64,000 nucleotides of DNA, taken from NCBI RefSeq assembly GCF_032854445.1, contig NC_088302.1, positions 51,552,046 through 51,616,045 of the forward strand, given 5' to 3'. Below are positions 1-10,810 of the stretch, one piece after another (the stretch's first letter is position 1; the number at the start of each line of letters is the position of its first letter). The DNA is from Liolophura sinensis (lineage: Eukaryota > Mollusca > Polyplacophora > Chitonida > Chitonidae). The notes below the pieces were generated by a model, which did not search any database, was not told the DNA's origin, and was given only the letters and a program-made list of their open reading frames with translations. Position numbers and translations under genes: made by a program.

Positions 1-50
1 GGGAAGTCCACGAGCTTCCGTATGTTGCTGACAGACCTTCCCATGTACAG
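1..50 (-). repeat. SINE fragment (family A), cut by window edge
   Basis: Matches the part of the recurring SINE that reads GTTGCTGACAGACCTTCCCA in reverse orientation. Only the piece next to the tRNA-like head is in the window. Confidence 0.6.
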
Positions 51-312
51 TCTATCATTATATAAGCTGGAGAGCTACAGGACTGCATGTAAACTGTGTA
101 CTGACTACCATACTCTACATTACTGCATGCTCAAAAGTATATAATTTAGTGAGAAATCTACAACGCATGTTGTGCTCTCCGGCTGTCGCCGATTTTCGTC
201 ACATGTTGTTGTTGTTGTTACTTGTAACAGTTGTTTCTTGAATCACTCCATAGTAGCTGAGTGAAGAAAGCAAAACTACATTCTGAGATACAAAATCAGC
301 AGCTACACATAC

Positions 313-486
313 CTTGGACTTCCTCTCTTCCCCATGAATGTGTCCACTGATGTCGGGCTTGCGTTCTTTCGAGTCTTCTTTCGACTCCTTGCTACTGTGA
401 GTTTCAGCACAAGAACCTGATTTCAACAATATTATTAACATACAAAGGCATATCACCACCGAAACACGCTTCATACAGCACGCCAT
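313..486 (-). CDS. First coding exon of a secreted protein (signal peptide)
   Basis: Starts at a true ATG (486-484) and encodes about 58 residues. The N-terminus MACCMKRVSVVICLCMLIIL and the following LLKSGSCA form a clear signal peptide, probably cleaved after the SCA. The mature part is short and very rich in Ser, Lys and Glu (ETHSSKESKEDSKERK), then DISGHIHGEERKSK. The reading frame runs into AAG|GTATGT, a strong splice donor at 312-311, so this should be exon 1 with the rest of the gene to the left, beyond the window edge. I do not recognise the family. A secreted peptide precursor or matrix protein is possible, but the sequence does not decide. The exon call rests on the signal peptide and donor. 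Confidence 0.55.
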
Positions 487-839
487 AATCGGCGTTACAA
501 AGAGCTGATATTGCCCTTCACTTGATCCTATATCTGAACCATGCAGTATGTACTTTTGACAAGAAAATGTGGTTGTTGACGATGCACACGTCGGCTACTG
601 TCTCTATCCTTTTTTCCCTCCATACGATAGAGAGTTCATTTAGGAGGCGCAAAAGGGTGCCCTCCACTTCCTTGTTGATCGAAATCTTTAATTAGAGGCT
701 AAATTGGCCACGTCCGGGCGTTAATTCTGGACAGAAAAAAATAGCCCAAAAAACATTCCAACTGTTCTGTTTGGAACTATTATCCATGCTCTGCATTATT
801 TCAAAAGTAACATTTTTGAGTTTGGATCTGGATGTTATC

Positions 840-1002
840 ATGAGGAAATCTCGCCCCGCGGCCCGCGGGACGAGGACGGAGCAAATCGTGCGCGAATGGT
901 ACCAGAGGAGCGCGGGACGAGGGGGCGAGGACGGTCTCCTTTCGCTCGCGATTTGCACCGTCCTCGTGCCGGATTACGGGCCGCGGGGTGAAATGTCCTC
1001 AT
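840..1002. mobile_element. GC-rich fold-back (MITE-like) element
   Basis: The first and last roughly 50 bases are imperfect inverted copies: ATGAGGAAATCTCGCCCCGC at the left and the complement of GCGGGGTGAAATGTCCTCAT at the right, continuing through GACGAGGACGG and GCAAATCG on both sides. The 163-bp block is strongly GC-rich inside AT-rich DNA. No obvious target duplication is visible. Short ORFs on both strands are by-products of its composition. Best read as a small non-autonomous inverted-repeat element. Confidence 0.6.
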
Positions 1003-1301
1003 CCGGCTTCCATAGGATTTGGATTTGACAAATATTTTGCGGACAGAAATACACTTTAATACAAACTGCAGAGCTTTCATAATTTGCTGATATACCCTGG
1101 GGCTGCAAGGAAATCATCTCATTGGCTTATCGCATTGTAACCGATACCCATATCGGAGTCGATTAACAGCCTGTATGGATCTGTTTATTCAGTCGAACTC
1201 CGTACAGGTGTTCATTAACAGGCTATGTAGACGATATAGCATCACGTCTATCATGCCAATTATCACACGGTTCTCGATGCTGGAGGTCCCTTTATTTTCT
1301 T

Positions 1302-1500
1302 GGGCTTTGATTGGTGTTTAACACTTTAGTCAACAATGTTTCACTTATACGACTGCGGCTGTTTTATGGATGGAGAAATCCAAACACACCTTTCGAGTTA
1401 ATTACAGCCGCTGCTGAATAAGCGACCGACACAGGTTGTTTCGAACACACGACCTTATTGGTGGTCAAGGGCTAGACTTCCACAGAGTCAGCGCTGCACA
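1302..1500 (-). repeat. Diverged SINE copy (family A)
   Basis: Carries TTGATTGGTGTTTAACAC and TTTCACTTATACGACTGCGG, the diagnostic 3' part of the SINE in reverse orientation. It is followed by a degraded tRNA-like head with TTGGTGGTCAAGGGC. Many substitutions suggest an old copy. Confidence 0.5.
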
Positions 1501-3551
1501 AGATAACCGTCCCTGAGTCCGGTTGTTCAAAACTCCTATAAGACTTACTGGTAATACCAGATTTAACTTTAAGCCAAGTCTTCAATTTTGTACTTATCCT
1601 AAAAAACAAATTCTGCACCAGTACATTAAATATGAACTAAGACTGCTGCTGTTATACTTTGACATTGGACATCTGCATTGGCTACTGAGTGTTGCTAAAA
1701 TTTTTAATATAAAATATTACTTAATACAACTATTAGCTAATACACTTTCGAACAACTGGGCCCTGGTCCAATGAAGGTCAGCGTATTAAAGTCACGAGGT
1801 TTAGCCTAGCTGTCAGGTGTCTGGCGAGGGGAAGCGGTTTTCCTGGGGACTATGACTTCTTATCATAAATGTGACCCTTGTCGATCATGCAACTGAAATA
1901 TAATAAGAAGATAATTTAATTAGCATAGCCAGTAAATACACACGCACAATGTACGTATATAGTCCCATCCTATACGATTATCTATACAGTTATACTGTAC
2001 ATGGCATATGTAGAGTGTTGATAATAAAGAGTTCCAATTAATATTTATAATTATAGAGAATATTGATTTAAAGAGAATCCTCAGTAGGTGTGTCACAAGA
2101 TATATATTGGCAATCAATTGATTGATCTGAATTAGATACATGAACATAGGAAAGATATTATATACGCATATATCCGCTTATGTACTATATAGATGTACAT
2201 GTAGTTGCGTCATTTATTGCTGACAGCTCTAGTAACAGGTGCTGTGTCAAGCTGCATGGAGACAGTCGGATGGACATAGGCCTATGTACAGGCGTGGCTT
2301 TTGAAAAATATAAATCTGTCTGCACAAAAAAAGAGTTCAGATTCGCACATGCGTGTACCAGATGAACCGAGACTAAATCATTTAACTAGTGAGTGATTTT
2401 TTGTGGTAAAGTCACTAATATATGCATATATAAAGTGCCATATTGCCACATGTCGACCTGCTCGATAAAAGCAGTGTTCATAGAGTTGAAAAGCGTGCTT
2501 TGTTGTTTAAAATTGAAGCCGTGTGAATTGTCTCTAAAAGACAATATTACAAGATATTATATTTGTGTGATTTTTGTACAACATAGCAGTTTCTTTCCAT
2601 TTAAATCCCGCAGGTGAGTTTCTGCACCATAAGCACATAGTGCACGCGCGCATATTTGCGTATGGTGTTCAAGTATATATCTGATGATGGCTTCTTGAGA
2701 AAACCTTACACATGCTCATTATTGTTCGATTAGAACTTAAAATTCTATTCCCTCTCTCCCATACGGTTGTAATGCGCAAGTAATGTGTGGCTTGCGTGTA
2801 TATATGTATATACAGCTGATGAATCAAGGGGCAGGTATTAGCACATATTCCTTGCAAATTTTGGAAAATGCACACTGATATACCACATATAGCGTACAGG
2901 ATACCCCGAACATTCCTCAGTATTCATGTGTACAAGTAGCTTATGTGTCAACAATCACACATTTTGTAACACCTTGTAGAGTTAGATTCTGGTCGTTTTG
3001 TTTTCTTTTAGAGCGAGTATGGGGGGAGATAAAGTGTGATGTGACTCTAACATAGATCGATATACACATATGTTTCTATATTCAGTCTTACAACCTCCAT
3101 ACATTACTACAGGTACATTGTCTGTTGACTTATAGGGCATATGAAATTCATGTTTGCAAGCTAAACGGCTTAATATAACTTGTCTGCAACTAGAAAAGTC
3201 AGTTCATAATTTACCTTTCAACTAATTTAGCAAAAAAAAAAATCGTTTGCTGATCATGAACATTTATTTATAGATAACTACACAGTTTGACTAAATCTAA
3301 ACTCAAAATTCTTCACTTGACGTAATAGCGGATAACTGCTGACCAACTTAGCATATCCAGTATCCAGGACAATTTGTTCACTGTCAGTCCAGCGTTCGTA
3401 TCAAGTTTTATAAAGCTGTTTTTTGTAGTTTACCACACTAAATATCAGTATAATAAAAAGACCGAATTATATGACATCAGAAACGTCGCCTATCAATAAT
3501 CCATGTATATATGCTTAACGTCGTACAATTTTTGACTCAAATGACGACGAT

Positions 3552-3752
3552 ATGTGTAGGTGTAAAGTGGCAGGGCGAGTCCATGCCGCCAAAGTGTACA
3601 TAACACCTGACCCGGTCACATTATACTGACACCGGGCCAACCAGTCCTGTTTCCTTGCTCTAACTTCTCAGCGCTACGCGCCAAGCGAGTCAGTAACAAG
3701 TACCATTCTTTGAAGTCTTTGGTATGACCCGATCCACCCGCGACAGCAGTCA
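3552..3752 (-). repeat. Second SINE family (family B), reverse orientation
   Basis: Contains GGTCACATTATACTGACACC and GGGCCAACCAGTCCTGTTTC, followed by CGCCAAGCGAGTCAG and TTTGGTATGACCCG. Read on the minus strand this is the body of a second tRNA-type SINE that I recall as common in molluscs. The same module is the core of the 151-bp tandem unit at 57253-58130. Confidence 0.55.
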
Positions 3753-3756
3753 GTAA

Positions 3757-3915
3757 ATGTATTTATTTATTTATTTGATTGGTGTTTTACGGCGTACTCA
3801 AGAATATTTAACTTATATGACGGCGGCCAGCATTATGATGGGAAGGAACCGGGCAGAGCCCGGGGAAAACCCACGGCCATTCGCATGTTGCTGTCACACC
3901 TTCCCACGTACGGCG
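3757..3915 (-). repeat. SINE family A, 3' two-thirds
   Basis: Begins with (ATTT)n and TGATTGGTGTTTTACGGCGT, then CTCAAGAATATTTAACTTAT and the GGCGGCCAGCATTATGATGG block, ending in CTTCCCACGTACGGCG. It lies directly beside the family B SINE. Confidence 0.75.
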
Positions 3916-4439
3916 TCAGTGAATGTATATTACGAGTTCGAAACAATCTATAGACCTGAATTGTAATAATTGGTCAATATATCCACGCCATTTCTTCAGA
4001 CCATGCAGTTGTAAGGAAAAGGACACAGTTCTTGTGCCTTAATTTCCAACATAATAAGCAACAGATGCATTCCTGGAATGGAAAATTATACATTCACGAA
4101 CTTTAACACCACTCAGCACATTAGTAATAGTAAATATTGCACATATTACACCCTGCCCTGGCTTAATGAATATACATTACAAAACGTAGGGCAAACTGGT
4201 GTAAACTAACCATGCAAGTGGCTATATAGGCCTTATGATAGGGGAAAAGATGCGACCGGATTAATTCAGTCATGACTAGATCCCTAAAGCCTTTATTAGG
4301 CTGCGTTTCCACCAAGTTTCACGTGTCTTGTGTCTCGTGTCATGTGTCATGCATGACACATGACACATGACATTAGCGGTTTCCACCGGATTTCACATCG
4401 TACATGTCACATATGCATGTCATTCTACCTTTGTTCGCC

Positions 4440-6861
4440 ATGGGTGACAGTTCAGGTTCATCTGATGAGGAAATTCTTGCTCTATGTCTGTTGTACCGTC
4501 GAGCAAGGAAGAGAAACCGGAGCAGGCGCTCAATATGGTGCAGGGACCATTATTTATTGCGTCCAGAAAGGGGCGAATTTACAAGAACGTTTCGCCATCT
4601 CATGGACAATCCAGACAGAGAATTATTCTTCAATTACACACAAATGTCGTATGAAACCTATGCAGAATTGAAACAACTAGTCTTACCTCACCTGCAACCA
4701 ATTGGAACCAACTACAGAGAAGCTATATCTGGAGAGCAGAAGCTCATCCTTACACTCAGGTAAGCAGCGAAAAGTTAACATTTGATAATGTTTTATTCAA
4801 TCAAAACCATGAAAGTAAAATATCAACATCAAATGGAAACACTGCAGTTATATTTTTTAAAAATTATAAACAAAAACAAAACATTGCATATCTCATGCAG
4901 AACATAAATTGTGATTCTTTGGCACATCAAGGTAACGATATGATATTTGGTAATATTTGACCAATTTACAGCAGAACAATCAACATCAAGTTCGATCATT
5001 AATCAGTTTCAATTTGGATTATTTAACAACTCCAAAAATGATTCTTGGCTGTAAACTGTCCCAGAGCTGGTGGAGACGTCACTGGAAGTTCCGGGGTTAT
5101 TCATGTTTGGTGGCATTACTTCTTGTGTGAAGTAGATTGGTTGGGGCACGGGCTTTGAAACTTCTTTCAGATCTCTCAAAACCTTCAGCTGGAACTCAAT
5201 AAACTGGTCATCAGTTAGGGACTGTACTTTTGGCATTAAGGATTTGAAGAATCCCATTCTTGGACATTCCCGAGCAACAGATTTCTCATCCAACCTTCTT
5301 TTTAATGATTAGAATAAGACAGTTTCTTATTCTTCGGCACGACGTTTGGAACTGCATTTCTGTTTGACGACGCTTTCAGTTAAAGTCGGCTTGAGGACTG
5401 ATGGTGTTGATGCTCGAGCTTGTGATGGTGGGTCAGTCAAATTATCTTCATCATCTGCATGAGAGGTAATACTGCTCTCATCAAGAATCCCCGAACCTTT
5501 TACCGCCTGCTCCAGTATACTGACGTTGTCGTCAACACTGCAACCAGACTCGTTCAGCTCTTCGACATCATCATTGTTGGTACTGAGATTTCCTGTGGTG
5601 GACCTTTTGTCCTTGACGATTTTAAGGAATCTCATACTTTCCATGAACACCCACGGCTTCGAACTTCCAGCTCCATCACCAGATTTATTTTTCATGCGAT
5701 GTAGTGCGTTGTTATAACTTCTTGTAAGTGATGTCCATGTATCCTTTGCAGTAACACCTGTAACAAATAATATTGCATTAGCCGATAGTTTTCATAAATC
5801 AAATATGGTGTGAGCTTAGTCAAGGATTTTGGTGTGAACCCTGATTTATATCATTCTTATTACAATCATAATGACAGCTGTATATTAAGTATAATAATAC
5901 TATGCTTTTCTTTTTTTCCAGATGTCTCGCAACTGGTTCATCATTTGCCTCGATGACTGTACCCTTCCATATGTCCAAGACTTCGATAGCTCGGCATGTA
6001 CTAGCAACCTGTGAGGTCCTATGGAAAGTACTTCAGCCTATCGAAATGCCCATTCCAAATGAAGACAAGTGGAAAAGTTTGGCAAAAAGATTTGGAGATT
6101 TGTGGGATTATCCATTTGCTATAGGCAGTCTTTATGGTAAACACGTGGCATTGGTTAACCCGATGAACAGCGAATCACTTTTCTACAATTACAAAGGGTA
6201 TCCCAGTATTGTGCTTTTGGCACTCAGTGATGCTGATTCGTGTTTTACATTAGTAGACTGTGGACAGTACGGACGAGTGAGTGATGCAGGTGTATTCCAG
6301 GCCTCAAGAATAAGCCAGCTTCTTGACCAGGAGAGGTTGAACATACCGGATGAGTCTTTCATGGTCAGTACCACAGAGAAACGGATACCGTTTCAGGTTG
6401 TTGGAGATGAAGCCTTTCCATTGAAAAAAAACCTCATGAAGCCATATGCAGCCAGAACGCTTGACAGAATTAAGCGGATTTACAATTATCGGCACTGTAG
6501 AGCTAGACGTCCAGTTGAGTGCACTTTTGGCATATTGGCAAAGAAGTTTGAGATTTTTCAACGCCCAATGCGCCTACAACCAGACAGAGCAATTACAGTT
6601 ACTAATGCATGTACTGTTCTGCACAATTTCATCCGTAGAAGAGATGGACATATGATAGATCGGACATCAGAAATTAACTATGAAATCAGGCCTAACAATG
6701 AACAAGGATTGATGAATCTGCGCCCTCAGCAGGGTGGCAGAAACTCAGATGAGGCCACAGAAATACGTGATCTGATTGCTGCATTTTTCAACGATCCTCG
6801 CGGCAGTGTCATGTGGCAAGATCAGAATGTGTTCCGAAATGTCCTTCTTCTCGAGGACTAG
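4440..6861 (+). CDS. Harbinger transposase (DDE_Tnp_4 type), two exons
   Basis: Exons 4440-4759 and 5922-6861 join through CAG|GTAAGC and TTTTTTTCCAG| to restore L-R-C-L-A-T-G, matching the conserved RYLATG motif of the family. The total is 419 codons. The start is the ATG giving MGDSSGSSDEE. Exon 2 carries the nuclease fold: GSLYGKHVAL, LVDCGQYGRVSDAGVF, VVGDEAFPLKKNLMKPY and VECTFGILAKKFEIF. The second and third acidic positions (VDCG, GDEAF) and the Glu (VECTFG) are present. At the first position the family has GAIDGKH, whereas here it reads GSLYGKH, an Asp-to-Tyr change consistent with a single base change. A polyadenylation hexamer lies at 6937-6942. The enzyme would have cut and pasted the element but is probably inactive in this copy. 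Confidence 0.9.
5009..5293 (-). pseudogene. BESS-like C-terminal segment of the MADF protein, cut off by stops
   Basis: In the same frame as exon 2 of the MADF gene, beyond two TAA codons, lies FFKSLMPKVQSLTDDQFIEF followed by QLKVLRDL. This fits the BESS protein-interaction motif that usually ends MADF proteins. The separating stretch around 5309-5332 contains a short inverted repeat (GAATAAGA...TTCTTATTC), suggesting a small insertion brought in the stops. An unseen mini-intron is the alternative, but no good donor is present. Confidence 0.6.
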
Positions 6862-7106
6862 AAAGTCAAAACAATTTGAAAATATTTGCAAGCAAAACAC
6901 TGTTCATAAATTAGTGTTTATTTGTACTTTTTGATGAATAAAGTTTAGAAATTTCAAATACCTGTTTCTGGTGGTTGGAGCATTTCTTCTATTTTTTCCC
7001 ATACTTGTTTCCGCTGATCTTTATTCTTATAATCCCTATGTCTGGGATCCCACAAAAGTGGGGTTTTCTGGACGAGGGATATCAGGTTATGTTTGTAGTC
7101 ATTCAT
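5327..7106 (-). CDS. Harbinger accessory MADF-domain protein, two exons
   Basis: Exon 1 (6962-7106) starts at ATG with MNDYKHNLISLVQKTPLLWD and continues RHRDYKNKDQRKQVWEKI. It ends at ACAG|GTATTT. Exon 2 (5327-5757) follows TTTGTTACAG| in matching phase and reads VTAKDTWTSLTRSYNNALHR. After a short insert comes KPWVFMESMRFL, completing a MADF (Myb/SANT-like) DNA-binding domain. A low-complexity acidic tail ends at a stop after SSKRRAEE. In animal Harbingers this protein helps bring the transposase into the nucleus and onto the ends. The frame reopens beyond the stop with a BESS-like segment, so the protein may be truncated (next entry). Confidence 0.75.
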
Positions 7107-7748
7107 GTTTAGAAGTTGCAACACATGGCGTGAAAACGAAAGTAAAAGCTGGGGAAAACCCAGGGGAACCCCCTATCAGAAAGCAAAACGTGACACGAGA
7201 CAAGAAAAAGAATGAACATGTTCATTCTTCGAAAACGTGTCATGTCACGCGAGACATGAGACACGCGACACGTGACATTGGTGGAAACGGTTCCGACCAA
7301 AATCATATGTTCCTATTTCTTGTCACGTGACACGTGACATGTCACGTGTCATGTGAAACTTGGTGGAAACGCAGCCTTAGACTACATTCCTAAGAAAGAC
7401 ATTCGATTGTAAGATGGGAATGTATATTCAGAAAATAAGACGGCCGGGGACAAATCTAGCCATAACTGCATCCCTCCCAATATATGCAGACTGCATTCCT
7501 AGAGATGAGGTTATAAGATATGACCACATGTGCATATGGGAAGGAAATAAAGTTTGAAACTTGTACTTTTTACGGGTATTACGTTAGAAATGATCTACAT
7601 AAATGTGAGACAAAAAGTCCACATAGTGTTCAGCTCTACTTACTCTGTTCTCTGCTTGTTGCCTATATATGGTATTTCAGTCGGCATGATTTAGGCCTGT
7701 TTATAGCCACATTTCAGTACCGGGAATTACGTGTTGTTCTGAAGATTT

Positions 7749-8000
7749 TGTAGCTTTTCCTGTGTTCCGGTGATGTAGTTTCCTTTTATCTGGACAACAT
7801 TAGTCGATATCTTAGATTCAGTTTTAAACAACTGAGTATAATATGTAAGTATAACATTGCATGTAGTGTCTGGTTGTAGCTTTTCCTGTGTTCCGGTGAT
7901 GTGGTTTCGTGGTGTCTGTATCACATTAGACGACATCTTAGAGTTTAATATGCAAGTACAACATAGCATATAGTGTCCAATTGTAGTTTTTTCCGTATGT
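7749..8000. repeat. Two-copy tandem duplication, about 126-bp period
   Basis: TAGCTTTTCCTGTGTTCCGG occurs at 7751 and 7877, each followed by related text (GTGATGTRGTTTC, ACATTAGWCGAYATCTTAGA). The two copies have clearly diverged. Confidence 0.7.
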
Positions 8001-8167
8001 GCTCAAGTGGACGGAATGAAAATTTGAATATATCTATATTAGGGAATTGGCCCAAAAACCAGCATTCCAGCAACGACAGTAAAGTGTATGCAATGGAAGT
8101 TATTAGACCGAAATAAATTTAGAAAACAGTGGAAACAGTCATTCACCATTCAACCTCATCTTAATAG

Positions 8168-8340
8168 ACTACGTACGTGGGAAGGTCTGCCATCTACCTG
8201 TGCATGCTCGTGGATTCCCCTCCCCCCCACCCCCCGAATCCGGCTCTGCCCGGTTTCTTCCCACCTTATTGCTCGCCACCATCGTGTAAATAAAATATTT
8301 TTGAGTACGGCGTAAAACACCAAGCAAATCAATCAAAAAC
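8168..8340 (+). repeat. SINE family A, 3' part
   Basis: TACGTGGGAAGGTCTGCC opens it, a C-rich expansion interrupts the middle, and GAGTACGGCGTAAAACACCA closes it. The tRNA-like head is absent. Confidence 0.75.
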
Positions 8341-9950
8341 AGAATAAATTTGAATTTACTTCATAATGTGTAAGTTCCAAGATTATTTTCATCTGTTGCC
8401 CTATCCAGTATCAACAACACATGTACGCTTACGCACTTGCTTTGTGGATTTACTTTTCACATTTCAAATTGAATAACTCTGAGATAAATATGGCTGTGTC
8501 AAGGGCTAATTTCAATTCTTCTTCGGTTAGTCTAATAACTTTTTAAAATTCCAATGGCCTACTTTTAACTCTAACTTCAGAGTTCATTGTCAGTGTCTTG
8601 GACCTAGGCCTATAACTTTTTGGTACGTGGTTACATAACTATACAGTAACATGTAGGCCTATACGACTACGTCCCCAGCTGCTCGATCCCAGCTGCTCAT
8701 GTCATGTTACCCAGTATACTTAACTATAATTTAGCTCCCCCATTCGACAGCTATCAATCTTGACGTCATCTCTGCGGGCTACTTGTTTTCCAGACTGGGA
8801 AAAAGACTATAGGCCTACTTTAAATTCATTTATACTCCCGAGAAAGAAATTTGATACTTTTTTTGTACTCTTATATCCATCCTAATCTGAATGTTAAGAA
8901 ATAAACGTGAAAACGTTTCATGTAGGTCCACTATCCTTTAACTTTGATTCAAATTTAAGTGAGTTACCTCAGCTGGGCATGATTTTCCCCTCACGAAAAT
9001 CAGATCGCCCATTTGTTGAGCATGAGCTTTCTTTTATTCCCGATTCCTACTGAGTTGTTCACTGCACTAGGAATACAGCCCTTGTTTTCAAACATTACAT
9101 TCGGATTCACGACTATAGGCCTGGCGTAATGGAGCATGTTCCTATTGTTAACAAACCACCAGAGTCAAACTTTTATAGACCACTGACAAATGACACGACT
9201 ATTGTTACTGTTGTTCGAATACAGGAGGTCGCCAAGGTATCTGGGCAGGAAGAATGGAAATTAGGTGTGACTCGTGGTGTTAGTTAGGCCATGTTTTTCA
9301 CGTGCTGAGACTGAACCGTGGCTGTCTACTAGTATTTTCAGGATACCAGGTTCAAATGGAGCAAGACAAGTGACAAGTGCCTGTTAACGCGAAATGCACA
9401 TTACGGTAAACTTTATATGATAATAAGTCTATTTTCACATGAGCATTGAAAGGACACCGGTAGTGGATTTGTTCATCTCAAAGGTAATATACATCTCTGA
9501 ACTGTTGATTGTTTAACCAATTGACGACTTTTAAATAACTGCTATACGCTCGAACTCTGTCCCTCTCAGCGCACCCCATCGGTTTTTGGCCTATGCCTAG
9601 CCTAATGATATCGTTAGCATAAAAGGTCTAATTCATTAGGCTAGCCTATGACAGGTACATGACTACGTCGCATGCTCGATCCTTCTCTAGCTGGTGATTT
9701 AAAAGCAGCTGTAAGACAATTTGTTTGCCATGTACATAGGGTGATCGGCTCTGTCAGGTTTTCTCCATCAATAAACCTGATGGCAGTTGTACAAGTGAAA
9801 TTATTCTTGATCGCTAAACTCCAATCAGATAATAATAATAACAATCGCAAAATAGTTTTCACGCAATATACATGAGTCTAGAATTAGGGAAATTGTGTGG
9901 TAAGGGCAAATTTAGATAAGTTATTTGTTGAAATATCGCATTTGTTGTAG
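8340..9950. other. Intergenic / upstream region of the tail-anchored gene
   Basis: No coding signal seen. GGCCTA-type words recur. The last stretch ends in TCGCATTTGTTGTAG|AT directly before the next gene's ATG, which could be the acceptor of a 5' UTR intron. Confidence 0.4.
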
Positions 9951-9952
9951 AT

Positions 9953-10642
9953 ATGGAAACTCCCAGTGGGAATGCAGATACAAATGAGCAGATCACGGCT
10001 GAGTACAAGAGAGATTCCAAATTAACTGCAGTTGTGAATGTTGATTTGAACTCAGCCTTTCAGAGTACAGGTCTGGAGTGTTCAGAAGCCGCAAATGGAG
10101 GGTCACAAAGACCAAACACTAGAATCTGTAATGATTTCAATGGAAACGCAGACGGCCGTATTCAGCCAGATGTAAGTGTGGATATAACCGAATCAGGATT
10201 GAATGCGAATGCAGTGATTGGTGGCGTGAATAGTATGAGCACGGCTCACATGGCAGCCACGACAGGTATGAACATTTCAGACGTTAACAGAGATTTGGAA
10301 TTAGCGGATTTAACTGATACTTGCGGTGAACATCACGCGAATGATTTGCTTGTGCATGTTGAAGACAGTGTACCATCGATAAGGATTGGATGTGATAATT
10401 TAGGGTCAACGGCGTCATTAAACCGGCCACCGTCATACACGGATGCTATAAACGCAATATTTACATCACCGCCCAAATATGAGGACATAGTTCCGGAATA
10501 CCGAACTGTGGCACTGTCGCAGTCTCAAGCAACTCGGCCTGCAAGACAAGGGTACTGCAACTCACCAACATCGCGTTTTGCTGCAGTAGGGGCTATGCTG
10601 GCATTCATAATGGTAGTACTGGTTGTAGCCTTGCTCTATTAA
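9953..10642 (+). CDS. Tail-anchored single-pass protein with two PPxY motifs
   Basis: A 229-codon uninterrupted frame starts at ATG 9953. There is no signal peptide. Residues 1-155 are hydrophilic, rich in Asn, Asp, Ser and Thr, and probably disordered. RPPSYTDAI (PPSY at 159-162) and SPPKYEDIV (PPKY at 173-176) are two class-I WW-domain ligands. The C-terminus is one hydrophobic helix (about 208-228, AAVGAMLAFIMVVLVVALLY) ending the protein, which is the layout of a tail-anchored membrane protein. A polyadenylation signal lies at 10799-10804. Paired PPxY motifs next to a membrane helix are typical of adaptors for NEDD4-family ubiquitin ligases such as NDFIP, so a trafficking-adaptor role is plausible but inferred. 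I recognise no specific ortholog. It converges on the PGRP gene with only about 170 bp between stops. Confidence 0.75.
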   Translation: METPSGNADTNEQITAEYKRDSKLTAVVNVDLNSAFQSTGLECSEAANGGSQRPNTRICNDFNGNADGRIQPDVSVDITESGLNANAVIGGVNSMSTAHMAATTGMNISDVNRDLELADLTDTCGEHHANDLLVHVEDSVPSIRIGCDNLGSTASLNRPPSYTDAINAIFTSPPKYEDIVPEYRTVALSQSQATRPARQGYCNSPTSRFAAVGAMLAFIMVVLVVALLY

Positions 10643-10798
10643 ACTAAGGAATAACGGCTTTTCACACTTCACACTATATTCGAATTGAGGCTTACAAAAT
10701 TATGATAATGAACATCGCCAAATACATGTCTTAGGACTCAATACTTGTGGTCGACTCGATTTCTGTCACAGATCGTATTTTCCTTTCCCTTGTCCGTA

Positions 10799-10804
10799 AA
10801 TAAA
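10799..10804 (+). promoter_or_regulatory. Polyadenylation signal AATAAA
   Basis: Lies 157 bases after the stop of the tail-anchored protein gene, at a normal 3' UTR distance and just before the convergent PGRP stop codon. Confidence 0.5.
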
Positions 10805-10810
10805 CACACG

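Larger units (their letters stand above)
500..3540. other. Intergenic, no gene seen
   Basis: Apart from the fold-back element and diverged SINE listed separately, this is AT-rich DNA. Its short ORFs have no recognisable domain, splice context or codon bias. Confidence 0.5.
4299..7376 (+). mobile_element. PIF/Harbinger DNA transposon, structurally complete
   Basis: The termini are inverted copies: GGCTGCGTTTCCACCAAGTT at 4299 and its complement ending at 7376, with at least 24 matching bases. They are flanked by a perfect TTA target duplication (4296-4298 and 7377-7379), the hallmark of PIF/Harbinger. Inside each end are overlapping CACGTGACA/TGTCACGTG palindromes, probably subterminal transposase-binding sites. 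The element carries a two-exon plus-strand transposase and a convergent minus-strand MADF/BESS gene, the usual two-gene layout of animal Harbingers. Ends and target site are intact. However, the transposase lacks one expected catalytic residue and the partner gene has in-frame stops, so this copy is probably not autonomous. Confidence 0.93.

Noticed and set aside
692-1080. Overlapping ORFs on both strands in the GC-rich block
   Set aside because: They arise from the stop-poor composition of the fold-back element.
9641-9862. Minus-strand ORF with a hydrophobic start (KTILRLLLLLSDWSLA)
   Set aside because: Begins with GTG rather than ATG, and the Leu run comes from a TTA/TAA-rich simple stretch. 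No further support.
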